From: Alphaproteobacteria bacterium
GTDB lineage: Bacteria > Pseudomonadota > Alphaproteobacteria > SMXS01
Reading direction: 5' to 3'
Length of the DNA stretch: 64,000 nucleotides
Assembly: GCA_016124315.1 (NCBI GenBank)
Contig: WGNW01000025.1
Location: forward strand, 50,484-114,483
The translations under genes were made by a program, and so were the position numbers. Position 1 is the first letter of the stretch. Each line of letters opens with the position of its first letter. The notes under the pieces are model-generated. The model searched no databases, was not told where the DNA came from, and worked only from the letters and a program-made list of their open reading frames with translations. Shown here piece by piece: positions 29,094 through 37,628 of this stretch.

Positions 29094-32000
29094 AGCTGTA
29101 TGGGGACGATCTCTTCCTCAGACGTCTGCCAAGCTAGACGCCTGAATTCGCCGTTGGTTCCCACCACCGTGAAGCGGTAGCGGAATTCCCGCTTGGCGGG
29201 GTCGATGAGGGCGAGCCGCAGGTCCACATTCTCCACCTGCACGCCGTCGATGTCGATCCGTTCCGACCGGCTGTAATTGTTGGCCGGGTCCTGGTAGTCG
29301 ACGTCGATGAACAGCTGGCGGACGGCGGCGCTGTCGAACAGCGGCACGAACTCGATGTTGAGCGCCTGATCGAACGGATCGTTCACCACCACGGCCGACG
29401 CTGCGAGTTCCTGCGGCGGGGTCTGCCGGACCGAGCCGTCCTTCAGGTGATGCTTCAATGCAAAAGTCAGCGTGCGGGTGTCCGGCGGCACCGGTTTCGG
29501 GGTACGCAGCTTCCAGACCTGGGCCGGGGAATCGGGCAGCACGATGAAGGTCTTCTTCTGGGAGAAGCCCGCGGGACCCGCGGCTTCCAGTGTCGCCTCG
29601 ATGGAGTTGACGATGCCCGCGTCGATGGTGCCGGGCGCGACCGAGATTTCCAGGAAGTCCAGCACGTCGTAGGGATTGACGAACAGGGTGCGGTCCGCCG
29701 TGCGCTCGGCCGGCAGCTCGACGCTGGAGCGGTCGGAATCCCAGCCGGCGTCCGGGCTGAAGTGGAACTGCTGCTGCTGGGTGTATTCCACGTCGTGGGT
29801 GGCGTTGAGGAAGACGGTGAAGTCCTTCGGTCCCTTGTCGTCGGCCCGGAACACAAAGTCGCCATGCTTGTGGTCCTGGGCGTTGGCGGGATCACCGTAA
29901 TCCAGCGCCACCTGGGCCGAGGACAGGCCGATGCGTTCGAAGTCGATGGGCGCCTCGGCCATCACCTTGAACTCCCGGAAGAACGGATCGTCCAGGTCGA
30001 CCTCGGTGAAGTAGCTGGCCTTGTCGTGCAGGTCCGCCAGCAGCAGGCCGAAGAAGCCCTGCGGCGCATAGGTGCGCCGGGTCGCCTCGGCCCGGTTGTA
30101 GTAGAAGGTCAGCTTCTTGCGCTCTTCCTGGCGGATGAACTTCAGCTTGAGGCTGACCACGCCCGGCATGGTGCTCGGGGTCGGTGTCGGCGTGGGAGTC
30201 GGCGTTGGTGTCGGGGTAGGCGTCGGCGTGGGCGTCGGCGTGGGCGTTGGTGTCGGCGTGGGAGTAGGCGTGGGGGTGGGGGTGGGGGTGGGGGTTGGGG
30301 TTGGGGTCGGTGTCGGCGTCACCGACCGCGGCCGGCTGATGGTGCCGCGGTAGGACGACGGCTGGCCGCCGGCGACACGCCCCTGGATCTTCACCACCCG
30401 GTCGTTGGGATCGCCCGTCGCCGGGTTGCTGGCGTCGCCCCGCGCGTCCGCATCGCCGTGGGAGCGCGCCGGCGTCGACAGGGTGGCGCCGGCGCGGGCG
30501 ATCAGTGCCACCGCCACGTCGGAGCGGCGCATGGACAGGCGCATGTTGTGCTCGCGCTGCGCGTCGCCGGTCAGCGGCGTGTTGCCGCTGCCGGGCTGCG
30601 CCTGAGTCTCGTAGCTGGCGTGGGCATCGACCTCCACGGCGTGCGGCGGCGCCAGGGTCGAGAGCCAGCGGGTCAGGCGCGCGGCACCCTCCTCCGAGCC
30701 GGTCCAGGTGGCGCCGTCGCCCTGGGCGATGCCGCTGGCCGTCCGGTAGCGAGTGTCGGCGGTGGTGTTCTCCACATAGGCCCGGTACTGCTGGCTGGGC
30801 GGCTGGGTGCTCCAGCCGGCAGCGTCCGGCTTGTCGAAGTCGAAGAACAGGTGGAAGGTCTGCTGCTGGGTGGCTGCCGGCCAGTCCACCTCAATGGGCA
30901 CCGAGCCCTCCGGCGGCACGTCGACGGTGAACTGCCCCTGCTGGTTGAGCGTCTTGACGACGCCGCCCGCCTTCACCACCGCGCCCTCGCCGGTCACGGT
31001 GATGGTCTCGGTCGTGCCCGAGGCCGACGGCGTGTGGGTGACGCTCTGGCCCGCCGGCAGCGGCGTCGGCGTGGTGCTGGTCGGGGTTAGCACGGCCGGC
31101 TGGCGCACCGGCTGGGCCTGGCCGCCGCCCGAGGCGCCGGACGAGCCGGATTGACCACCCGACTGACCGCCCGACTGACCGCTGGCGCTTCCACCGGCCT
31201 GGCCGCCCGATTGGCCGCCGGAGCGGGCACTCACGGCCTCCCCGGCCGCCTGTCCCGCCGCACCGCCGACCTGGCTGCCGGTCTGGCCGCCGACCGCTCC
31301 GCCGACGGCGCTGCCCGCCGCCCGGCCGGCCGCGCCGGCACCTGCGGCCGCGGCGCCACCCGCCTGGGCACCACCCGATGTCCCGCCGGATTGGCCGCCC
31401 GCTGGCGAACCACCGGCATGGGTGCCGCCGGACTGGGCGCCCCCGGACTGGGCGCCCCCGGACTGGGCGCCCTGCGCGCCCGATTGACTGCCACCGCCGG
31501 AATCCGCCGGCTTCTCGCCGCGCAGTGCCTCGCGGGTGAACTTCGCCACCTCGGCGAGGGGATCCGCCTGGGCGGTGGGCGAGGCAAGCTGGCCCGGCGT
31601 GAAGGTGGGCTCGAACCACTTGGACAGCAGGTCGTCCTTGAAGAACGCCAGCGCCCAGTCCTCCTGCTGCTTCTCGTCGGCCTCGCCGGTGAAGTTGAGG
31701 ATCTTGATCTTGATGGCGCCGTTCTGCCGCAGGCTTTCAAAGGCTGCGTCGATGCCGGCGCGCACCCACTGGTACTGCGCCTCCAGGCTGGCGCTGAAAT
31801 GGTTGAAGATCATCTCAAGGTCGGCGGTGATCTCCACCTCGAGCGCCGGCCGCATGCCGCTGTAGGTGAAGGTGTAGAGCACGCCGATGGGCGCCAGGCC
31901 GTTCTCGAAGGCCTGCTCGAGGATGGTGGCGCCTTCCTGCGACAGGGTGAGGCTGAACGCCGCCCGGTTGTCGGCGTCCATGGTCGGCGTGGTGGCGCCC

Positions 32001-32407
32001 AGGATGTCCTCGACCGCGTTGAAGGCGCCGGGCGGCGGTTCGGCGGCGGTGGCGCCGCCCGAGCCCTGCAGATTGAGCGCGATGCACTCGACGCTGCCGC
32101 TCTCGAAGATCACCGGCGACAGGCGCGGCTGGGTGACGCCCGGTTCGGTCATCACCGCGCCGAGGATGCGGGTCTTCTGGCCGTCGCTCAGCCCGACCGT
32201 GGTCTCGAACATGGCGAAGCCGCCGCCCTTCACCCCGGCGCCGGCGACCGCCGGCTTGTACTTGATGAAGCTGAACGCGGCGCGGTTGCTGTCCATCCGG
32301 CGCGCGAGCTGGACCGGGCCGGTGAGGCACCAGAACTGGTTGGTGTCGGCGTGATCGCGGAAGACGGTGATGCCGTCCACTTCGAGCGGCTTGTCGAGGC
32401 TGAGCAT
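29090..32407 (-). CDS. 1105-aa beta-repeat protein with inserted glycine-zipper/OmpA-like domain and low-complexity linkers
   Basis: N-terminal domain homologous by eye to 32433..34724 and 34750..36936; Gly/Ser/Gln linker; OmpA-like FFDFDK...VEVDAHASYE...HNMRLSMRRSDVAVALI...DRVVKI; (TP)n linker; C-terminal beta modules. Confidence 0.7.
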   Translation of the reverse strand: MLSLDKPLEVDGITVFRDHADTNQFWCLTGPVQLARRMDSNRAAFSFIKYKPAVAGAGVKGGGFAMFETTVGLSDGQKTRILGAVMTEPGVTQPRLSPVIFESGSVECIALNLQGSGGATAAEPPPGAFNAVEDILGATTPTMDADNRAAFSLTLSQEGATILEQAFENGLAPIGVLYTFTYSGMRPALEVEITADLEMIFNHFSASLEAQYQWVRAGIDAAFESLRQNGAIKIKILNFTGEADEKQQEDWALAFFKDDLLSKWFEPTFTPGQLASPTAQADPLAEVAKFTREALRGEKPADSGGGSQSGAQGAQSGGAQSGGAQSGGTHAGGSPAGGQSGGTSGGAQAGGAAAAGAGAAGRAAGSAVGGAVGGQTGSQVGGAAGQAAGEAVSARSGGQSGGQAGGSASGQSGGQSGGQSGSSGASGGGQAQPVRQPAVLTPTSTTPTPLPAGQSVTHTPSASGTTETITVTGEGAVVKAGGVVKTLNQQGQFTVDVPPEGSVPIEVDWPAATQQQTFHLFFDFDKPDAAGWSTQPPSQQYRAYVENTTADTRYRTASGIAQGDGATWTGSEEGAARLTRWLSTLAPPHAVEVDAHASYETQAQPGSGNTPLTGDAQREHNMRLSMRRSDVAVALIARAGATLSTPARSHGDADARGDASNPATGDPNDRVVKIQGRVAGGQPSSYRGTISRPRSVTPTPTPTPTPTPTPTPTPTPTPTPTPTPTPTPTPTPTPTPTPTPTPTPSTMPGVVSLKLKFIRQEERKKLTFYYNRAEATRRTYAPQGFFGLLLADLHDKASYFTEVDLDDPFFREFKVMAEAPIDFERIGLSSAQVALDYGDPANAQDHKHGDFVFRADDKGPKDFTVFLNATHDVEYTQQQQFHFSPDAGWDSDRSSVELPAERTADRTLFVNPYDVLDFLEISVAPGTIDAGIVNSIEATLEAAGPAGFSQKKTFIVLPDSPAQVWKLRTPKPVPPDTRTLTFALKHHLKDGSVRQTPPQELAASAVVVNDPFDQALNIEFVPLFDSAAVRQLFIDVDYQDPANNYSRSERIDIDGVQVENVDLRLALIDPAKREFRYRFTVVGTNGEFRRLAWQTSEEEIVPIQL
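30177..30321. repeat. ~145-bp hexanucleotide-period tandem repeat (GGNGTN) encoding (Thr-Pro)~24
   Basis: ggtcggtgtcggcgtgggagtcggcgttggtgtc... read directly; includes a run of GGGGGT units at 30272-30306. Confidence 0.9.
31428..31472. repeat. Short tandem repeat (15-bp unit, ~3 copies) encoding GAQSG linker units
   Basis: ggactgggcgccccc repeated consecutively; protein SGGAQSGGAQSGG. Confidence 0.8.
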
Positions 32408-32432
32408 GGGCGTTCTCCCGATATCGCGCCGG

Positions 32433-34724
32433 TCAGGGCGTCTTGATCTGCAGCACGGGGGTTTCCGAGGCGGTCCAGTCGGTGCCCTGCTCGAGGCCGT
32501 TGTCGAACAGGAAGGTGGTGCGCGCCTCGTAGCGGTCGTGGCTCTCGTCCACGTAGTCGAACTCGAAGTAGCCGCGGGCGCTGGCGTCCTCGAAGACGAA
32601 GCTGTCGTTGAACGAGAGGCCGGCGGGGAAGTCCTCGTAGCGCATCTCGGCGGTGGCTCGCTTCAGGTGCCGGGCGGCGAAGTCGGCCGGCGGACGCACC
32701 TCGACGACGCGCCGGCCCTTCATGTCGGGGCGGACGATGATGCGCCGTTCCATGGTGACGGATTCCGGCACCTCGACCATCCTGCCGTCCTTGAACAGGA
32801 AGGTGGCCTTGAAGAACACCTGCTTCAGCTCCGGGTCGGCGACGTCGACGGTGAAGCGCTGGGGCGTGCTGCCCTGGCTGAAGGCGAAGGAATCCTCCTC
32901 GTGGATGTCGTTCGCCTTGTCCTCGTAGCGCAGGTCGACGAACACCTGGTCCACCTGGGTCCAGTCCACGTTGGCGACCACGTCGAGCACCCGCTTGCGG
33001 GGGAACGGATCGCGCACCGTGACCTGCTCGTCCTCGGTGGTCTTCCAGCCGCTGTCCACGTCGCGGTTGTCGGCGGCGCGGTAGACCAGCCGGTAGTCGA
33101 AGGCGCGCTTGCGCGAATCCAGGATGAAGATGCGCCAGGTGGCGTCCTGCTTGTCCTTGGTGAGCTGGAAGATCTCGGTCTCGTCCAGGTTGCTGCCCTC
33201 GTCGCGGTAGCGCACATGGGCCTCAACCATGGGATAGGCATCGAACGGGAAGTTGACGGCGACGATCGGCACCGTGGAGACGGCATAGAGCTCCCGGGGG
33301 TCGATCTCCAGGTTCTCCACCTCGGTCTGGAACGGCTCGGAGACCACCTTGCGCGGCCGCTCGGTGCTGTCGACGCCGGTGAAGCTCACCTCGTAGTGCA
33401 CGTCGACGGGCAGCCGCATGGCGCCGTTGTCCAGCACGCTCAGCCACTCGAAGCTGCTCTGGGGCTGCGCCTTGCCGAGCAGCACGTTCTTCGGCTCGTT
33501 GCCGTACTGGGCCTGGACGTTGATCGAGCCGATGGCGTCGGTGTCGAAGTCGGTGCGGGCGACCACGGACAGGCGCCGCTTCTCGAACCAGGGATCGTCC
33601 AGGTCGACGTCGGTGATGAAGCGGCTGCGCGGCAGCAGCGTGTCGCGCATCAGCCGGAACATGCCGGCCAGGTGCCCCTGCGGGTGGATCGACCGCTGTA
33701 CCGTCACCCGCTCGGAGAAGTTGACGTTGAGCGCCTTGCGGTCGGTGCGCTGGTAGGTCGCCTTGGAATAGGAGAAGAAGGTCGACGACGCCATCATCCC
33801 CGCCGGCCCGCCGCCGATGGCGCCGGCCACGCCCGAGGCGATGCGCAGCGCCTTCACCCACTCCTCCTCCTTGCCCGGCTCGATCGGCGGCAGGGTCGGC
33901 TGGAAGAAGGCGTCGGTGATCATGGAGCGGACCTGGTTGAGGGCCGCGTCGCGCCGGTCGGTGATGGAGCGGTTGTCCTCGTCCTCGGTGACGAAGGTGT
34001 CCGCCTCGAGCACGATGACGCGCTTTTCCACCAGGTCGTCGACGGCATTGGAGATGTCCACCGACGAGAACAGGAAGCCGCCGGAGAACTTCTCGTCCAT
34101 GTGGTTCTGCACCCGGTCCCAGTCGATGCTGAGGCGCACCGAATAGGCTGGCCGCAGGCCGAGATAGTTGAGCGAGTAGACCACGGCGATGGGCAGGATC
34201 TCGCCGTCCAGCGACTTCTCGATGACGGTGACGCCGGCGGCGTCGAGCTTGACCGAGAACGCCGCCTGGTTGTTGCCATAGAGCGACGGCGTGGCGCTGT
34301 GGTCCATCTTGAGCACGAACTCCGGACCGGTGTCGGCGGCTCCCGCCGCGGCGGGAGCCGCCGCCGCGTCGCCCGACTGCTTGCCCAGCATCAGCAGCCT
34401 GACCGTGCCGCTGATCGTGGTGACCGGCGCAATGCGCGGCGCGTCGTGCAACCGTTCCTCGTCCTGGATCTTGCGCCTGATCTCGTCGAGCTGGTCGTCG
34501 CTGGCGCCGATGTTGACGTCGAAGTTGAGGAAACCGCCGGTGCCCGCCCGGCCGCGGAAGCGGATCAGCGAGAACTGGGGCACCTCGGCGCCGCCGGCGC
34601 CGGGGTCCTTCTCGGTGGTCAGGTGCGGCATCAGTGGCAGGTAGTAGTACTGCAGCGGATCGGCGTGGTCGGGGAAGACGGTGATGCCGTCGATCTCCCG
34701 CTGCTTGCTGTCGAGCAGAAGCAT
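32433..34724 (-). CDS. 763-aa beta-repeat family protein (paralog of 29090..32407 and 34750..36936)
   Basis: MLLLDSKQREIDGITVFPDHADPLQYYYLP...; PSLYGNNQAAFSVKLDAAGVTVIEKSLDGEILPIAVVYSLNYLGLRP; ITDVDLDDPWFEKRRLSV; several repeated Y.D..../DG modules. Confidence 0.75.
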   Translation of the reverse strand: MLLLDSKQREIDGITVFPDHADPLQYYYLPLMPHLTTEKDPGAGGAEVPQFSLIRFRGRAGTGGFLNFDVNIGASDDQLDEIRRKIQDEERLHDAPRIAPVTTISGTVRLLMLGKQSGDAAAAPAAAGAADTGPEFVLKMDHSATPSLYGNNQAAFSVKLDAAGVTVIEKSLDGEILPIAVVYSLNYLGLRPAYSVRLSIDWDRVQNHMDEKFSGGFLFSSVDISNAVDDLVEKRVIVLEADTFVTEDEDNRSITDRRDAALNQVRSMITDAFFQPTLPPIEPGKEEEWVKALRIASGVAGAIGGGPAGMMASSTFFSYSKATYQRTDRKALNVNFSERVTVQRSIHPQGHLAGMFRLMRDTLLPRSRFITDVDLDDPWFEKRRLSVVARTDFDTDAIGSINVQAQYGNEPKNVLLGKAQPQSSFEWLSVLDNGAMRLPVDVHYEVSFTGVDSTERPRKVVSEPFQTEVENLEIDPRELYAVSTVPIVAVNFPFDAYPMVEAHVRYRDEGSNLDETEIFQLTKDKQDATWRIFILDSRKRAFDYRLVYRAADNRDVDSGWKTTEDEQVTVRDPFPRKRVLDVVANVDWTQVDQVFVDLRYEDKANDIHEEDSFAFSQGSTPQRFTVDVADPELKQVFFKATFLFKDGRMVEVPESVTMERRIIVRPDMKGRRVVEVRPPADFAARHLKRATAEMRYEDFPAGLSFNDSFVFEDASARGYFEFDYVDESHDRYEARTTFLFDNGLEQGTDWTASETPVLQIKTP

Positions 34725-34749
34725 GGTCGGTCTCCTCGGTGGCGGGCGG

Positions 34750-36936
34750 TCAGGCCGGGATTTCGAGAATGACGGTCTCGCCCTCGCCGGGCTGGTCCGT
34801 CAGCTCCTTGCGCGAGCCGTCGGCCATGAAGAAGCGGGCACTCCAGGTGTAGTCGCGGGCCGTCTTGTTCTTCAGGTCGACGGTCCAGTTCTTGGCCTGC
34901 TCGCCGGCCTTGAACAGCAGGTCCTTGCGCTCGTCCACATGGTTGGCGTCGTCGGTGTAGTGCAGGCTGACATTGACCAGCTTGACCGATGCGAAGTCGA
35001 TCAGGTCGGGCACCACGGTGATCTCCAGCCGGTCCGCCACCACGTCGCCGAGCTGGATGGTGGAGCGGGTCGCCGCCGTCTCGGGGATGTCCTGGGTGGT
35101 GCCGTCCATGTACTGGATGGTGCCGGAATAGCGCACCTCGCCGGCGTTCTCGTCGATCACCGGGAACGTCCAGTCGAAGAACGGCGTCGCCTTCGACAGC
35201 GCCATGGACTTGGTCTGGGTGTAGTTGTTGTTGCCCGGGTCCTTGTAGACCAGATCCACCATGATCGACTGGATCTTGGTGTTGAGGTCGCCCACCGCGC
35301 GCAGCCCGACCGTCTTGTTGGCCGAGAACGGGTCGTTGATGTAGAGCTGCGGCGCGTCTTGCTCCTTGCCCTTGACCTCGAATTCCCGCCCGTCGGTCAT
35401 GAAGTACTTCACGTCGTACTTGATGGGCTTGGTGCGCGGCTTGAAGATCACCTCGCGGATCTGGAAGGTGTTCTGCTGCTGGGTCATGGTGAACTGGCGC
35501 TCGATGGGCGTGAGGCCCGAATCCTCGTAGCGCACCTTGATCTGCGCCTGGCTGACCTGGCTGAAGTTGATGTCGCCGGCCGCGATGTCGACCATCAGGA
35601 TGCCCAGGTCGTCGACGTTGATGGTGAGCTGGGTATCGTCGGTGGTGACCTCCTCCGAGGTGAACACCCGGCTGTCGCCCTTGTAGTTCACCTGGTAGAC
35701 GTACTTGTACTTGCGGTTCTTGTCGGCGATGAAGGTGCGGAACTTGCCCACGTCGTCGGGACTGTCGAAGGTGTATTCCTGCACCGCCGGGTTCTGACCG
35801 AAGGGATAGGACAGCTTCACCTCGACGTCGAAGATCGGCAGGTTCTTGAAGTCGGCGTTGACCCGCACCGAAACCTCCAAGGTCTGGAAGAACGGATCGT
35901 TGAGATCGACGTCGAGGGCGTAGTCGTTCCAGTTGAAGACCTTGCCGTCAGGGCCCTTCATGGTGGTGATGTTGGGCAGCAGGCCCTGCGGCGCGATCGG
36001 CCATTCGATCACCGAGCTCTGCTTGAAGCTGATGTTGACGCTGGCGATCTGGGTCTTCGACACCGTCCGCTTGATGTCCTCGATGCCCTGATCCTCGCGC
36101 AGGCTCTTGGTGTCGGGATCGACCTTCTCGATCTCCTTGAGCATGTTGCGCTCGACGGCGTCCTCCACCTGCTTGGTGATGGCGGAGCGGATCTCCTCCT
36201 CCATCTTGCGCTGATCGTCCGCCGACATCCCCGGATTGCCGACGAAGTTGAACTCGGTGCCCATCACCTCGCGCTTGATCATCGTCTCGCGGATGGTCTC
36301 CTGGTAGCTGTCCTCGCTCCAGAAATTGTCGTCGGTGTCGATGGTCTGGACGAAGGAATAGAACTGGCTGGCGTTCCACCAGCCGCGGGCGGTGATCGGC
36401 GGCAGCTTGGCCCAGATGTGCAGGTCGTAGATCACCGACACGAAGCCGCCCTGGCCCTGCAGCGCCTGCTCGAACACGGTCGAGCCTTCCTTGGTCAGCT
36501 CCACCCAGAAGGTGGCGACGTTGTTGCCGTAGAGCGACGGCTTGCCGGCGCCGCGCACCTTCTGCACCAGGGTGCTGCCCTCGCCGATGTTCAGATTGGC
36601 GGTGCCGCCGGTGTAGGTGAGCGGCGCGACGATCACCTGCGGCGGCGTCCGGCCGCTGGGCTGGTACAGGGCGTTGACCTGCTTCTGCAGCTCGCCCGTG
36701 ACCGTCGCCAGCTTGTCGGGGGCGACGACGAATTCCGTGTCGAAGGCGCACACGCCGCCGAACAGGTCGTCCCCCTCCTTGCGCAGTTCCCGGTACTTGA
36801 TGAACTTGAAGACCGGCTTGCCGTCCTCCAGGCGGAACCTGGGCGTCTGCGGCACCAGGTAGAAAGTATGGTCGCTGCTGTCGTCGCCGTAGACGGTGAC
36901 GTCGCCGATGGTCTGAACCTTGTCGATCTGAAGCAT
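34750..36936 (-). CDS. 728-aa beta-repeat family protein (paralog)
   Basis: MLQIDKVQTIGDVTVYGDDSSDHTFYLVPQTPRF; PSLYGNNVATFWVELTKEGSTVFEQALQGQGGFVSVIYDLHIWAKLPP; ALDVDLNDPFFQTLEVSV; at least four C-terminal repeated modules. Confidence 0.75.
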   Translation of the reverse strand: MLQIDKVQTIGDVTVYGDDSSDHTFYLVPQTPRFRLEDGKPVFKFIKYRELRKEGDDLFGGVCAFDTEFVVAPDKLATVTGELQKQVNALYQPSGRTPPQVIVAPLTYTGGTANLNIGEGSTLVQKVRGAGKPSLYGNNVATFWVELTKEGSTVFEQALQGQGGFVSVIYDLHIWAKLPPITARGWWNASQFYSFVQTIDTDDNFWSEDSYQETIRETMIKREVMGTEFNFVGNPGMSADDQRKMEEEIRSAITKQVEDAVERNMLKEIEKVDPDTKSLREDQGIEDIKRTVSKTQIASVNISFKQSSVIEWPIAPQGLLPNITTMKGPDGKVFNWNDYALDVDLNDPFFQTLEVSVRVNADFKNLPIFDVEVKLSYPFGQNPAVQEYTFDSPDDVGKFRTFIADKNRKYKYVYQVNYKGDSRVFTSEEVTTDDTQLTINVDDLGILMVDIAAGDINFSQVSQAQIKVRYEDSGLTPIERQFTMTQQQNTFQIREVIFKPRTKPIKYDVKYFMTDGREFEVKGKEQDAPQLYINDPFSANKTVGLRAVGDLNTKIQSIMVDLVYKDPGNNNYTQTKSMALSKATPFFDWTFPVIDENAGEVRYSGTIQYMDGTTQDIPETAATRSTIQLGDVVADRLEITVVPDLIDFASVKLVNVSLHYTDDANHVDERKDLLFKAGEQAKNWTVDLKNKTARDYTWSARFFMADGSRKELTDQPGEGETVILEIPA

Positions 36937-36977
36937 GGTGCCCTCCTGTTCCTATTTCCCCTCGCGCCGGACCGCCG

Positions 36978-37628
36978 TCAGGCGACCGACTCCCAATCCG
37001 CCGCGTCCAGCCGGACGCTCAGTGTCTCGATGTCTTCCGTGGTCTGCCGCGTGACGCTGCTGGCCGCCTGGGCGGTCGCCGTGCTCCAGGCGCGGCCATC
37101 CCCGGCACCCTCGCCCGCGTCGCTGGCGGCGGCGTGCTCGGCCGTGGTCGTCGTCACCGGCACCCGGCGGGTGACGTCGTAGCGCAGGCCGAGAACCCCC
37201 CGCTCGCCGCCCAGCGCCGCTTTCACCGTCTTCAGCCTGGCGTCGTCCAGCATGACGTTGAATGCGGCGTGGTAGGGCGGCATGCCCGACGACTTGGTCT
37301 GCTGCAGCACGGTGTCGCCGTCGTCGCCGGCGAGCACCAGCGAGACGGCGCCGACGGTCTCGGGCACCGGCCGGAGGTCCAGCGCATCGGGCTCGCGGCC
37401 CAGCTTGCGGGCCAGCTCGCGCCGCGCCTCCGCCACCTTGTCAGGGTTCAGCCCCCATGAGCCGGTGATCTGCAGGAACGAGACGCTGCCGGCAGTGAGC
37501 AGGTTGAACTGGCGCCGGCCGTTGGCGTCGGCAGCGATGCCCGGCGCCTTCGGCGCGTAGTAGTAGAGGTCCGGCTCGTCGTCGCCGGCGGGATAGACCA
37601 GGGCGTCGCGCAGTTCGAGGGCCTTCAT
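36978..37628 (-). CDS. 216-aa protein resembling the N-terminal domain only of the beta-repeat family
   Basis: MKALELRDALVYPAGDDEPDLYYYAPKAP...; PPYHAAFNVMLDDARLKTVKAALGGERGVLGLRYDVTRRVPV aligns by eye with the paralogs; ATGA overlap with the upstream gene. Confidence 0.65.
   Translation of the reverse strand: MKALELRDALVYPAGDDEPDLYYYAPKAPGIAADANGRRQFNLLTAGSVSFLQITGSWGLNPDKVAEARRELARKLGREPDALDLRPVPETVGAVSLVLAGDDGDTVLQQTKSSGMPPYHAAFNVMLDDARLKTVKAALGGERGVLGLRYDVTRRVPVTTTTAEHAAASDAGEGAGDGRAWSTATAQAASSVTRQTTEDIETLSVRLDAADWESVA

Noticed and set aside
30177-30321. Possible CRISPR array
   Set aside because: Continuous 6-bp tandem repeat without spacers, inside a coding frame.
30117-30353. Plus-strand ORF encoding (Val-Gly)n
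   Set aside because: Complement of the TP-repeat coding sequence; arises from the hexamer repeat.
31060-31500. Collagen-like or adhesin protein on the basis of GGQSGG repeats
   Set aside because: No Gly-X-Y triplet periodicity; better explained as a flexible linker/glycine zipper between domains.
34681-37182. 833-aa plus-strand ORF opposite the 728-aa beta-repeat gene
   Set aside because: Shadow frame; the minus-strand frame shows clear paralogy with two other proteins.
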